Source: Hippophae tibetana
Taxonomy: Eukaryota > Streptophyta > Magnoliopsida > Rosales > Elaeagnaceae
DNA length: 64,000 bases
NCBI GenBank assembly: GCA_037013495.1
Contig: CM072810.1
Span: 108,848,398-108,912,397 of the forward strand
Reading direction: 5' to 3'
A model generated the notes under the pieces. It was not told the DNA's origin and did not search any database. It saw nothing but the letters and a program-made list of their open reading frames with translations. Made by a program: the position numbers and the translations under genes. Below, in pieces: positions 1 through 12,525 of this stretch; positions within the stretch are counted from its first letter, which is position 1; each line of letters begins with the position of its first letter.

Positions 1-3000
1 GAGGCCAATTTGCTGCAAGCCTGAAATGCAAACAAAGTAAATTGCAATAAACAAAAATAGAGTGGACCAGCCGTAAAGAAAAATGAAATACTAGTCAAAA
101 CATGTGTATTATGTATTAATAAAGATCATAAATTAGTAAATTACTAGTCCACAAATAGTTAAATAAAATCTGGATAAAATAATAAACTAGCATTTTGATA
201 TTACAGATTGACAGGATAAGTACTTCAAGAATGACAAGACCATTTCTTGAAGGTATAGATTCTATGGGAATACCGGTTACAATTGTAGGACTACAAATAA
301 GTTGACAAATTTTAGATTATAAATGATCTTCTACTAAATAATTAGCGAGAATTTCATGATTTCATTACGTAAAAAAAAATAGCTCGGTTTAATCAGTCTT
401 TATAATATGAAAATATATTTTAGCATTTAAATTTTTTCAGTTATCAAATACTTATTAAAAGAGAAAATTCCATCAATGGTTAACTAGCCCTAACCCAGGA
501 GTTCACACGTCCAAACATATATTTGTTTTTCTTGTAAACATTAGCATTTCTTGTAAGATTAGCATAGAATTTTCTATACTTACGTCTCAGAAGCTGAAGC
601 ACTCCTGTAACCCTAAAAAAAATAAAAGTGGTAACAGGAGGTGAGAATATTATAATATAGGTAGTAGATTGGTCAGAATGCATATAGCACATTAAGCAGA
701 AGATATTAGATAGATTAGAAAAACTGAAGATAAAAAAGAAACAACAAGTGCCACTCAATTTGAAGTTATTTATTTCTTTAATAGATACACAAAGCCTTTA
801 AAAGAAAATTCAATTTAATCCTAAAAGAGGGGGGGAAAATGCCAAATGGAGACAAAGCATGAACATTGAACATATCTCTGAAAAGAAACAATGCTAATTT
901 ATTAAGGTCATTAACATACTTCAAGTTTGGTAATAAATACTGGTTCTCCTTGTTTCTGTCCAGATAAATCTCCCTGCACGTATTCAATGTTTCAAGTATA
1001 ATCACATAAATCCATTTCAACATTGATAGGAAATAGAAAAATAGTGGTGGTTAAAGTGAAGAATATTGCCAACTAAAAAACCACACATCCAACCTCAGTC
1101 CCATCCTAACATATAAGAATTTTACCTCCCAGACTCGCACGTATTTAGATTGTGCTTGCTGTGCCGCACTAGAGACCTGTTGTGAAAGTGGAATGCTAAC
1201 TGCTGAGTTATTCGCACCAAGGGATTGTAACCCAGACTGAACTTGTTGGGACATCCCTGGGGTAGGAATCATCGTGCCTGTCCCTGAAGAAGTAACAGAT
1301 AAACCAAGTCCACTCATCATGTTGGGGTTCATGCCAATACCACTTTGAACCATTTGTCCTCCAGACAAATTTGCCTGGCTCATTCCAGGTACAGTCTGAC
1401 CCATACTGACACCTCCTTGGAGATTATTCATTGATTGTGACATGCCAATATTTGAATTTCCAGATACATTAGAAGTAGCTGAAGAAAATGGACCTATACC
1501 GGAGTTTTGTTGAAGAGCCCCAGACCCAGCAACTGATGTGATAACTGACTGAGCAGACGACAACATGTTTTGAGAAGTGGGCATAGAAGATGCCATTCCA
1601 CTGGACATCATGTTTGGCACATGCATTCCCATTGGAGTTTGACCCATCGGTTGAAGACCCATAGAGCTTCCCCCAGTCAAGGCTGCAGAGTTCATCACTT
1701 GACGGACTTGAGATAGATTGTTTAGAATGTTCACGTGGGTTGGAGCAGGACCCACAGGACGCACGGGCAGTGACACTCCACTTACTATAGGTTTCAGGTC
1801 TGACCCATTGTCATTATTTGTGATCATTTCTTGAGAAGTTGAAGATGGTGGTGATGTTGGCAAGCTAGGGACACCTTGAGAAGTAGGATGGGGAACAGAT
1901 GGAATGTGTGAAAAAGATGGTCCCGAAACCATGGAGCTTACAGTGCTTGGTTCCTGAAGAATTATTTAACAAGTTAATAACTAGAGACGGATATCAGAGA
2001 CAGAAGAAAAAAAGACTATTCCAACAGAATAAAGCAAGAAAATCAATGGAAGAAGATTTATATCTTACAACTTTAATAGTAGTAGGAGGCCTATTTACAA
2101 CAGAAATTGTTTTCCGGTTTATAATGGATCCATTCCCTAACAACAAACAGAATAATGTCAAATTTAGCAAAAGAAAGAGAAATAACAAGTAATTAGCAAG
2201 AATTAATTACAATAATTGTAAGTATGCTACCATTATGACTATGTTTCACAATTTAGCAATTTGAAAAGATAATAAAAAACTTTCAAAACTTCTTTCTTTC
2301 TCTCTATTCTTTTTTAATTACCTTTTCTCACACATTTCCTAACGGGGATTGTTCCAAGATTTGAGGGACGTGCAAAGTATGATGCGAAAGCATTAATAAG
2401 TTTAAGTTTAAGTTAGAAGTTATATTACATGGACTTTTCATTTTTCATGAAGTATCCGTGTCCAACAGACACGATATGGACCTGGAATATGGATGCTTGA
2501 CATTTCAAATTGGTGGACATATAAAGAAAAATGAAAAAAATAAACATCGGACATCCAAAAATTTAGAACATTCAGTGTCCTAAAAAAGTCTATGTAACAT
2601 AAGTTAGAAGAAGCATAGTAATAAAATAACACTTGAAAGATAGATCCACAAAAACCAAAACAAAAAAACATAAAAGGGTGATACTATTACCAAAATTATT
2701 TTTCGTTTAATGACAACATTATCCAACTACATTGACACTAAAATGTAATTGATTATAGGGATAAAATAGACAACTCAAACATAACTTTTGTGACAATAAC
2801 AAAAATCACAAAATAAGTTTGGCTTCAAAAATACACCTTTGTAAAGCACAAAATAAGGAAGTTCAATCTACATGATTCTTAGGGTTTTCAAAACTCAATC
2901 TTAAAGATCAGCCCCTAAGCTTCCTCCTTTAATTAACATACTTTAGAAAATTCCCCTAGAAATTCAAGTCATAGAATATAACAAATATTAATATAAAACT

Positions 3001-6000
3001 TAATATTTTGATCTTAAAATATATTAGCTTAACTACTTCATTACTCCCCAAACTAAGAGCAACTTTATACATACATCCCTTAACTTTTAAAATATATGAT
3101 TTAGTCCTCAATTTCTAAAATTTTACATATAGGTCCTTAAACTTTTAAATCGTACCATTTAGGTTTCAAACTTTCAAAAATTCACATAGATTCTAACTTG
3201 ACTACTAAAGTATATATTTGTGAAACAAAATTTTGAGACATATGTGTGCAGTTTAAAACTTTAAGACAATCATATAATTTAAAAGTTCAAAGACAAATGT
3301 GTGAAGTTTTAAAAGCTTGAGAAACAAATCCTACCTTTTTTTTTAAGTTTGGGAACCCATGTATGAATCTAGTCAAAGTTTAGAACCAATAAAATAGTTT
3401 AGCAAAATATATATTACTTATTGTTGCTCTCTCTCATACAAGCTCGAAATTTTAGGAGTAAAAAATTGACAATGATGTACCACATTACGAATCTAGTCAA
3501 AGTTTAGAACCAATAATATAGTTTAGCAAAATATATATTACTTATTGTTGCTCTCTCTCATACAAGCTCGAAATTTTAGGAGAGTAAAAAATTGACAATG
3601 ATGTACCACATTAAGTATATTGCTTTGTTACATGTACTCTTCATTCTTTGTGAAGTACCATGCCCAAGGAAATATATGACATAGGTGTATGGGTATGGTA
3701 CTCAACACTCTAAATACATGAAAAATTATAGATATTAAGAAAAAGAGCCATGTCCATCACCCAAATACATCCTAAAATGGACACTTCAAATGAGTCCTAA
3801 ACAAGTCCATATATGTAGATTAATTATTACGCAAAACTGCTAATATTGTAGCAAAGAGAATTGTAGAAATATATACTTAGGTCTTGACAAAATACCAATT
3901 AGAGAATCAAAATTCTTGCCAATCAAAAAGTCAGATCAATTCTATAAATGACAAAAAATAGATTGACACATCATTTTGTTCTTCACCAAACATATGTAGT
4001 TGTATAAGAATGCTTCTTAAGGAGTTATAAGAAAAAACCCACAAAACATGCAAGGATGAGTTGATAACACCATGACAAGATGCATTAACATTAAAAATCT
4101 CATAAAGGATAAGAAGATTGATTGTTCAAACAACCTGATGGAGGCGGGTCAGCAACCGATGTAACAGGGGTTATGTCCATCTTTACAGGACCCTGATTTA
4201 CAGGCAAACTTATCACTCCATAACGACTTAGAGCAGCAAGAGCATCCAAAAAGTTATCTGAAATTAGAACAAGAAAATAAGGGTTTTTTGCATGATCAAT
4301 GGCAGGATCAGCTGCTCGAGGATTGCGCTTTCCCTACATTGGAAAAGTAAACATTCAGTACTATGTCAGCTGGTAGCAAGGAATCTTTTAATTTTCTAAC
4401 AAACAAAGCAGAATTTCCCATGGCAAAATAAAAGTTTTGGACATCATCGTGACAAGTTAATTAATACCATATTGCACCATCTATGTATGCAAACATCATT
4501 TTACTTAAAAAGCCACAAATCCCTTGATAGTTATTCATGCAATGATCTGAAAAGATTTTATTTATGTAGACGTCTTCCAGAGGGTAACTAACAAATCAAA
4601 TTACACTAACATAAAACTAAGTATCGAGATCTTATTCATAAAACTTGGGGGCAATAAAATGAAACAAGAAGAAATTTTTCTATATTATTATAATTACCGT
4701 GTTGTATATGGCTCTAAGTTTTGGAAGCTGCTTTGGACAAATGACTGACAGAGAAACTGACAACTGCATAGCAAAACGTTAACATGTTATCATTTACTTG
4801 CAATTTTCAGGCTAAACAAACCACTACTCAATAGCAATAAATAATCAACATAAAAAAAGTACCTGAGGAAAAAATTTAGCCAAGGTGTCAGCATCAGAAA
4901 GACGGCTTTCTATTTGAGAGTCCATGTTATCACTCTGCTCCAAGCTTTGTATTTGGGGTCTATAAATTGGTGTCAGCAAGGGGTGAGGATTATTTGCAGC
5001 AATAAGAATACAATGCTTTTGGTAATCAACACTCTGTTGAGTTGGATTTCCATTTTGAGGAATAGGGAACATCTGAATTGTTAATCAAAATAATTTAAGA
5101 ATATAAGATCATAGAAATGAAGCTGATATGATTGCAGTCAGAAGTAACAAAAATATTCAACTTTGACTTTGTCAAGAGATCAAATTATTAACATTAAATT
5201 ACAATCAAAAGTATCTCTCACACTCTTTGCAGTTACACAAACCAATTGTATTCGAATCTACGGACAAGGGGTTATTTCTTTTTTTCTTTTTTTTTTGGCC
5301 AAAAGTGGTTATTTCTGACTAGTAAGACTTTCAATAGGAAACATTCAAAAGAAAGGTACAGAAGTAGAATTTTATTATTCTGAAACCATGAACTAAGAAA
5401 TAGCAAAGTAGCCACAGAAGAACTGTACCGGACCTCTTAAAATTGATTGCATCTATGAAAATAAAGAATTTGTGAGAACAAATAAGTAGCTAAATAAAGT
5501 ATAAAGTTAATTGTTGTCCATGGAAAATAGCAATTCATGCTTGATAGAGGTTAGGTTTCCATTTCTACAAATGATAAGTAGAAACATACAATAACCTCAG
5601 ATTAAAAGTGCAAGGAGAAAAAAAAATTGTACGCATAATTATATGAGAAACAAGAAGATAAGCAAATTGAGAGAGTGGCCAAAATTTAGCAAATAAAACT
5701 TTATTGTATGAGAAACAAAAAGATAAGTTCAATTGAGAAACAAAAAGATAAGTTCAATTGAGAAACACTTTAATATCCACGTCAAGTCTGCACATAGGGG
5801 AATATATCGAGAAAGGAAACCAATTAATGCTATCACATAGTCTACCATGCAATGTTTACACCATTAATTTTTCGTAGCCTACCTATCAGTCATCTTAAAA
5901 CTCAAGATAAATGTTTGTTGCTTCTGCTTCTGAGAGATAAAAACTCAACAATGAAATAGGTTAATGAACGTGTTCAACAACCTCAAACACACGTATTTAG

Positions 6001-6909
6001 GCATACAGATGTTCAGAGCACCCATAACATCTAGACATTCTTTTATATTCATTGCCCCAAAACAATTTAAAACAAAAAAACTAATGAAGAGTTTAAATTA
6101 GTTGGCTCCTTGTTCAATTCTTAAAGATGAAATCAGAAACATGGAACATAAATTAATGAAATTGTGACGGATTATATCTTAGATCAAAATGGAAGCAGTC
6201 AAGAAATTTATGTCAAAGCATAATGCAGCATACCATTAGAGCTTCGGAAAGCCCTTCTACAATTGCAGCATCGTTGAAACCACCACCAGAAAAGGGTATG
6301 ACATTAAGCCAATCCAAGAAATTATCCACATCTCTAGTCCAGCCACTCCTTTGTACAAGGCAACCTGCAAAATGTAAAGCACAGTATAATTACAATAGCT
6401 TGTTAGCGAATTATGCTTATTTATAAGTGAGCTGCAACAAGAGCATCTAAAATATAATAATCAATGAATAAAGGTGTAGTTAAAAGAAATCTCTAAGATT
6501 AGGAAACTGGAGATTTATTGGAGTGGCTCAACACAAAGTTCAAATATTCAGAGAATCAATGACAAAACTAGTTTAAAAATTCTAAGAAAATCAAAATATG
6601 AAAAATGTCATTTTCAACTTAAAAGACCAAGGGGGAGAGTTGCAAATAAAATCGAGAATTTCTACTATGATTCTAAAATTCTGATTCAATTTTATAAAGG
6701 TAAAAATCGTTGTTCATTGAAAAAGCCCATCTAGTAAATACGAAAGAATTGGATAAAGAAATATCATGTTTTGTTCCTCAGATGAATTTGTTATTACCTT
6801 GATGCAAGAAAACATTGGATAGAGAAGAATGAGAAAAATGCATACCATAAATATTTCCATGAGTACTGAACTTGACCAAACCGAACTCAAGAATGGAATT
6901 TGAAGGCTT
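1..6909 (-). pseudogene. MED25: 5'-truncated duplicate of MED25 (exons 3-12), running off the window edge
   Basis: Second copy of the Mediator subunit 25 gene found complete at 41558-60428. Exons, 5' to 3': 6909-6846, 6364-6234, 5072-4863, 4763-4698, 4333-4135, 2136-2069, 1953-1126, 973-920, 612-584, and the start of exon 12 at 20-1 (cut by the window). Every exon has the same length as its partner except the large linker exon, which is 9 bases longer (three extra codons). All GT/AG borders and phases are kept and no stop interrupts the frame. Exons 1 and 2, which carry the start codon and the first part of the vWA domain, are missing together with the promoter; a Copia element starts at 8021. 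Coding exons differ from the other copy at about 1-2 % of sites. I infer a non-functional 5'-truncated copy, unless a new upstream promoter and start are used. Parts beyond base 1 are not visible. Confidence 0.85.
3365..3612. repeat. 124-bp tandem duplication private to the left copy
   Basis: The stretch starting gaatctagtcaaagtttaga at 3365 recurs at 3489 with a few changes. The right copy has this sequence only once (about 46865-46988). It lies in the intron between exons 7 and 8 of the MED25 duplicate and postdates the segmental duplication. Confidence 0.8.
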
Positions 6910-8020
6910 CTGTTTATTAAAATAAATTAATAATAAACATAGCAACAATAATAACAAAGGCAATAATTATAAGGATAATTGTGGAAAAAACCTAGAGCAT
7001 TAAACATTAGAAGAAAAGTAATTACTTAGAATGCTACCATTTAATCCTCAATAAAGACAATAACCGAACTAGTAACTTCTAATGTGCCCCATTTGGTCCC
7101 AACCTTTTGTTGACTGACCGATTTAGTCAACAATTTGATCCCAACCTTTTTTTATTGGACAGAATTATCCCTAATCTTTTCTAACGTGCTTCTCTGATTT
7201 CAATAAGAAAACTAAAGTTATAGAAAAATGAACTGATGGTACTCTATAGACAATAAAACAACAAAAACACTGTAGACCTCCATTTATGGTTATAAATTAT
7301 TGTCAACTTTGTAAGCCAACAACACTATCACAAGGAACATATTTAAGTGTGCAGGTCCAGCAAGTAAAATGGAAGTAGCACATAGAGCCTTCAGCCATGA
7401 TTGTTTCTTTTCATTCCTAATTTTGAAGGATTAGGGTATGTGATTCTCTGATACAGACTAAGTACCTTTTGAATCGTAACGAAGGTCTAAAATGACTTTA
7501 GTCGTAGAATATGAACATGCAACAATTTCACTTGCCTACAACTTTCGATTTTTTTATTTAAATTAGAGAAAGGCATGATGTGCACATGCTTTTTTCCCAT
7601 TATTTCTAATGGGACTAACACGTAGGTCACCTAATTGGTCAGATAAGAGAAGAGAGTGGGCGGGCCAAATTGGTCAAATTAAAAGTTACAAGACTAATTT
7701 GGTCTAATTAGAAAAGGTTATGATGTAAGAGGTTAAGATGAGATAGCAAGAATTAGCATAGAGGGATCAAGATTAGAGAGGTTGGGTAATAAGAGAAAAA
7801 AGTGTTCTCAAAGTACACCATTAAACAAAAAAATATTCATCAAACACAAAATATTCATTACAGCTAAAAATACACCTATATATGCTAAACTAAAGATAAT
7901 TATGTAACACACAATATCTTCTTTTTTATTTTTTAAATAAGAAATATTATATTATCTCAATTAAAAATATGAATAAAAAATAAAAAATAATAATCTAAAG
8001 ATATAGGATGGTGGATTATG

Positions 8021-8289
8021 TGTTGAATTCAACAAACACTGCAACATAATTCAACAAACACTGCAACACAATTCAACAAACACTGCACCGACGTCAAACA
8101 TTTTTTTCCAATATACACGGTGCCTAACAATCAAGATGTAAATCATGCAATTCAATCATGGTGGTTGGTGAAATAGTAATTGATATTTGTCTATATAAAC
8201 AATGTAAATATCCGATACAAATTAAGAAAATATACGAAGGAAACATTTATTTCTTCTTCTGATTATTTCTTCAAATATTGATTTCTTCA
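8021..8289 (+). repeat. 5' LTR of Copia element 1, with internal triplication
   Basis: It is 269 bp against 224 bp for the 3' LTR. The surplus is an approximately 22-bp motif (attcaacaaacactgcaaca) present three times at 8026-8090 but once in the 3' LTR. The rest aligns end to end with 17844-18067. Confidence 0.9.
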
Positions 8290-8301
8290 TGGTATCTGAG
8301 C
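8290..8301 (+). other. Primer-binding site of Copia element 1
   Basis: TGGTATCTGAGC directly abuts the 5' LTR. It is one base away from the usual plant Copia site TGGTATCAGAGC, which pairs with the 3' end of initiator methionine tRNA. Confidence 0.85.
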
Positions 8302-8635
8302 CAAGCCGTTGCTTTATACAAATTGGAAACTCTTGTTCTCTAAAATAGAGATTTCTTTCTCTGAAAATATTTTTTCTCGTGAAAAAAATTCTCATTCAAA
8401 CACCCGTACAAATATTAATTACAAACATCAATTTTGAAGCAGTATTTCTCCCAACTAATTTTACCAGATTACTCTAAACACAATTATGAACATTTTGGTA
8501 AAAATAGAGTAGAAGAAAAACCTCCCACGCGCCGCCTGAAGTAAAGGGTTCATAGTCCATGCGACGTCTGATGGTTGAAGATGATGACGTGTCATCCGGT
8601 TCGACTCGGCTCGGCACAGCGCGGCTCGGTCCGGC

Positions 8636-8847
8636 TCGAGGGCGTAGCCGGTCCGCACCTTGGCTCGGCTCAGGTCACCTCGGTTCGACTCAGGTTGGTC
8701 CGGCCAGCGGTTCGGTTGAACCCGGTTTTCTCGGTTTTTCACAGTTTTTCTATTTTTGGCCGGTTCGGTCCATTTTAAAGGTCTGAACCCGGTTTTTTTC
8801 CGGTTCTGGATTTCTAACACTGGTCTGGTTCATTTTTTCAAGTTTTT
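8636..8847 (+). repeat. Leader repeat R, left copy
   Basis: A stretch of about 205 bases, beginning ggcgtagccggtccgcacct and ending ttcaagtttttt, recurs at 13202-13408 with a handful of changes. The sequence is rich in cggttcgg-type motifs. It probably represents Copia leader sequence that was tandemly duplicated before the nested element landed between the two copies. Confidence 0.85.
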
Positions 8848-9832
8848 TTTATCACAATGGATTGTAGTGTGTGTGTGAAGTCTTTTCATATTTCATCACA
8901 TGCAATCCGGATCAGTTTATGCAAATATAAAATCAAACAGATTTTAATGAAATCACAAATCTCATACATTTATTTTTCATTTCTCTCTCCACTAATGTAG
9001 ACAAACACAACCAAAAATCAATAGGACTTTAATAAGCTTGTAATGTATGGCTTAGGTAAAGGTAGGATAAAAGATATATTTAGCTCAATTTTTCCTAAAC
9101 AACATTTTAGGATTGAAACAAGAGATCTTCTATCATCACAAGAAATACTTCCCAATTTGGGATTTAACATCACATACAATAACCCTTTTTTTCTCTTTTT
9201 TTTCTTTTTTGTTTTTTTTTTCAGAATTTTTTTTTCTTTCAAGTATCCTCTTTTTTTTGATATATCATTAAATATTTACTAACAATTGTCACATGTTAGT
9301 TCGATAAGAAAAATAAACATATCTCCACATACATATATATATTTTTTTAGTAGGCTTTGAAATGAAATAAAAATATATATAGAACTTTGAAGCTCAAAGG
9401 GGTATACTATGGATAAAGTATGTGTAGGTAGATAGAAAGGCTTAAACGATCCAAACATGGCCTAAATCATTTTCTTAGTTAAATGTTATCTATAATTTCG
9501 TCTCGAGAGAAAATCAAACAAATTCTAAGCACTGTGATACCACAAATATTAGTCCAATTTCAAACTCACATAAACATTTTCTAAATTACCATAGCAATTC
9601 AAAATTCAAGACAAGTGATCATAAATATTTTAATTTGTAAAAATGAAACATACATAAAACTTATTCATCGCTTAGACAATATTCAAACTTTTCAAAGAGC
9701 TATGCATCATTTAAATCAAAAGAAATCAAATCAAATCATTATTCATCGCATAATATCTTCAATCAACCATACAAAAAAATAATTTCACAAGCAATAACAT
9801 TCAGAAAATATTTCAATTAAGTTTAATATATT

Positions 9833-10070
9833 TACCACCCTCAAACTTAATATACACATTGTCCTCAATGTGTGAAAGTTAAAGAACATGAGAATGGTTT
9901 AAAGAAACTTCCTGGTTGGTTTGAATGGTTAATTCAAAATAGCTTCATTTCTTCCAAATTGTACCTACGAAAAAAATTAAATTAACATAACAAAATATAT
10001 AAAAAAAAACTAATAAATAAGAAAAATAAGATAAAATAAAACACATGGGTTGCCTCCCAAGAAGCGCTTG
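9833..10070 (-). other. 3' tail and polypurine region of the Athila-like element
   Basis: On the minus strand, GCGCTTCTTGGGAGGCAACC (within 10070-10041) is followed about 180 bases later by the ACATTGAGGACAATGT palindrome and a purine-rich AAGTTTGAGGGTGG. These signals mark the segment just upstream of the 3' LTR in Athila/Tat elements. They occur directly beside the foldback array, so the whole coding region is absent. Confidence 0.6.
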
Positions 10071-10112
10071 ATTTATAGTTGTCAGCTTGACTTCTCAATT
10101 ATTTTTCTTTTT

Positions 10113-11059
10113 GTTAGTTAAGATTTGTGTGTCAACAAAATCTCAACTTACGAGAAAATTGAAAAATAAATTAAGCCAATAATAAAAACAATAAATAATT
10201 TTTTTTTCTTAATGTGAGTTAATATTTGTGTATCAAACAAAATTTTAACTCACTAGAAAATGGAGAAAAAAATTAAACAAGAAACAATAAGCAAAACAAA
10301 AAAAATGATTTTTTTCCTTTTTTGTAAGTTAAGATTTGTGTGTCAAACAAAATCTCAACTTACTTGAAAAATACAGAAAATAAGAAACAATAAACAAAAA
10401 AAAAATTTATTTTTCTTGTTGTAAGTTAAGATTTGTGTGTCAAACAATATCTTAACTTACGAGAAAATTGAAAAATAAATTAAACAAGAAAAAAAAGAAA
10501 CAATAAACAACAAGAATAAATAATTTTTTTTTGAAAATTAAAATCAGATTGATTGGTATTAATATCAACAATGAAAATAGTTACCAAATCCCCGGCAACG
10601 GCGCCAAAAACTTGTTGTTTTTTTTTCTTAATGTGAGTTAAGATTTGTGTGTTAAACAAAATCTCAACTCACGAGAAAATTGAAGAATAAACTAAACAAA
10701 CAAAAATAAAAATAATGTACTTTTTTTTCTTTTTGTTAAGTTAAGATTTGTGTGTTAAACAAAATCTCAACTTATTAGAAAATGGAGAAATAAATTAAAC
10801 AAAAAATGATTTTTTTTCCTTTTTTTTAAGTTATGATTTGTGTGTCAAACAAAATCTCAACTTACTTGAAAAATACAGAAAATAAGAAACAATAAACAAA
10901 ATAAATTTATTTTTCTTGTTGTAAGTTAAGATTTGTGTGTTAAACAAAATCTCAACTCACGATAAAATTGAAAAATAAATTAAACAAGCAAAAATAAAAA
11001 TGTTGTTTTTTTTTCTTTTTGTAAGTTAAGATTTGTGTATGAACAAAATCTCATCTTAC
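10113..11059. repeat. Array of nine 40-bp foldbacks
   Basis: Each unit reads approximately GTAAGTTAAGATTT-gtgtgtcaaaca-AAATCTCAACTTAC. The 14-base arms pair with one G.U-type mismatch around a loop of about 12 bases. Units lie at 10113-10151, 10214-10253, 10324-10363, 10421-10460, 10633-10672, 10735-10774, 10827-10865, 10921-10960 and 11021-11059. T-rich and A-rich spacers of about 50-70 bases separate them. The array falls into two blocks (units 1-4 and 5-9), each followed by the same PBS-containing module, giving a higher-order period of about 583 bases. Confidence 0.85.
10589..10606 (-). other. Internal duplicate of the Athila-type primer-binding site
   Basis: The same 18-mer as at 11173-11190, with over 60 bases of shared left flank (from about 10543 and 11125 on). 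It sits between foldback blocks rather than beside an LTR, and so results from internal duplication of the leader. Confidence 0.7.
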
Positions 11060-11172
11060 GAGAAAATTGAAAAATAAACTAAACAAAAAAACATAAACAA
11101 CAATAATAATTTTTTTTTGAATTAAAATCAGATTAATTGGTATTAATATCAACAATGAAAATAGTTACCAAA

Positions 11173-11190
11173 TCCCCGGCAACGGCGCCA
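11173..11190 (-). other. Primer-binding site of the Athila-like element
   Basis: Minus-strand TGGCGCCGTTGCCGGGGA lies a few bases downstream of the LTR end (...ACACAACA at about 11197). This is the 18-base Athila/Calypso-type site, as I recall complementary to tRNA-Asp. The LTR end also carries a short inverted repeat (ttgtgtg ttttg caacacacaa, 11199-11220). Confidence 0.65.
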
Positions 11191-12078
11191 AAAACTTGTT
11201 GTGTGTTTTGCAACACACAAAAACGTGCAAGCATACACGGTCACAAGTAATAAAATTTGATAAGTAAGTTATCATTCCCACGAAGATTTGTTACTATAGT
11301 TTGTTGAGTACTAAAATTATCTCTCTCTGATTTTATTCAAAACGTTCGTTGATTGTAACAAATGTAAGAAAAGAGTTTAAAAACAAAATAAAAGAAATCT
11401 AGGATTGCAATTTTTCACCAAATTAATCAACTCAAATCATTTTATTTTCTTTTGATTTATATTTTTTTAGTACATTAAATTTGTCAACCGAAAACTTCTA
11501 ATTTTATTCATACATCTCTTCCGAGCTCCGTACAAACACACCTCGTTAAATTAATTCACTATATTCCTCTGAGAATTAAATTCACCGAGATTCATTACGT
11601 TTTAAGTTTTCAAATGGTCACACATAAAATTAGGGTATATTCCTATCCTTTATCATACATGTCATTCTATTTACGAGCAATATACACACAAATGCCTCTT
11701 CTAAGTTTATTCATGTGCCACGGATCGTTTCGATAAGATTCGTAAATAATCAAAAAGCATTAAGCACAAAATAGAACGAACAAATCGAACGTCTTATAAA
11801 TCTAACAAAAATAATTAAAATAAAAGCATCATAAATTTAGATCAAATGCAACTCTAGAAAAATTAAATTACTTCATAAAATTAAAATAAAAATTACAACA
11901 CATACAGAAAAATAAGATGAAGAAGAAGGAAAATTAAAATATCAATTAGAACAAATATTTGGCACACATAGAACACAACAAAAGCCAAAAATGGCTTCTG
12001 TGTGTTCCACAACCAACACACAAACACTACAAAAATTATAAACTCAAAAAAACTTCTTAACTCTATCATCTTATCTCC

Positions 12079-12086
12079 TATTTATA
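12079..12086 (-). promoter_or_regulatory. TATA box in the Athila-like LTR
   Basis: Minus-strand TATAAATA within aggtataaataggagataag. It lies about 190 bases downstream of the nearest G-box and about 890 bases upstream of the PBS, as expected for a U3 core promoter. Confidence 0.5.
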
Positions 12087-12265
12087 CCTAAAAAAATACA
12101 TCAAAAATATTAAAATTTAATACACGCGGGGGATAGAGAAGTGTGGGACAAATAATAAATTAAAACGCGTGGGGGACAAAATTGTATCGAAAATGGAATC
12201 GAAAATGCGGCTAATGTGAATGGAGAGGGCTGCGCGTTTTTGTTTTTATTTTCATTCCACGCTGC

Positions 12266-12525
12266 CACGTGTCGCGAGCTGATTTGCTGAAACAAATAGT
12301 GGGACACATGGTAGCACCTCATTTGTTGAAGGAAATGGGCGCACACAGAAATTGTCGCACGGAATTGGGGGGCGCGACGCGTGGGGGTAACGGCTGGAAC
12401 GCGTGCGAGATTCGGCACTTTCACGCTCATCGTAACCTGCCACGTGTCACAACAGGATTGGCTTAAAAATATAGTGTGACACGTGGCACTTTCTGATTCG
12501 CACATAGGATCCAGACGAACACGTG
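12266..12525. promoter_or_regulatory. Cluster of four G-boxes (CACGTG) in the LTR
   Basis: CACGTG occurs at 12266-12271, 12441-12446, 12480-12485 and 12520-12525. The first two read GCCACGTGTC and the last two GACACGTGGC/ACACGTGGCA, that is, in opposite orientation. Such ACGT-core sites bind plant bZIP and bHLH factors (ABF, PIF and relatives). The local GC content is far above the surrounding DNA. Confidence 0.65.

Larger units (their letters stand above)
1..7955. repeat. Segmental duplication, left copy of block A
   Basis: Colinear with 43501-51238, almost base for base, through exons and introns alike. Homology stops near 7955 (partner 51238), about 65 bases before the Copia LTR. It begins at or before base 1, so the duplicated unit extends outside the window. 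Copy-specific changes include a 124-base tandem duplication at 3365-3612, a doubled motif of about 25 bases near 5707-5760, and a segment of about 70 bases near 6008-6080 that the right copy lacks. Bases 6910-7955 correspond to intron 2 of the complete gene and show no coding signal of their own. Confidence 0.9.

Noticed and set aside
1899..2192. 97-codon plus-strand frame (and its twin at 45408-45659)
   Set aside because: Antisense to MED25 exon 8, the neighbouring intron and the edge of exon 9. It is explained by the minus-strand exons.
10113..11059. Regularly spaced palindromic repeats resembling a CRISPR array
   Set aside because: Plant nuclear context. Spacers are low-complexity A/T runs and similar to each other, and there are no cas genes. 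They are transposon leader repeats.
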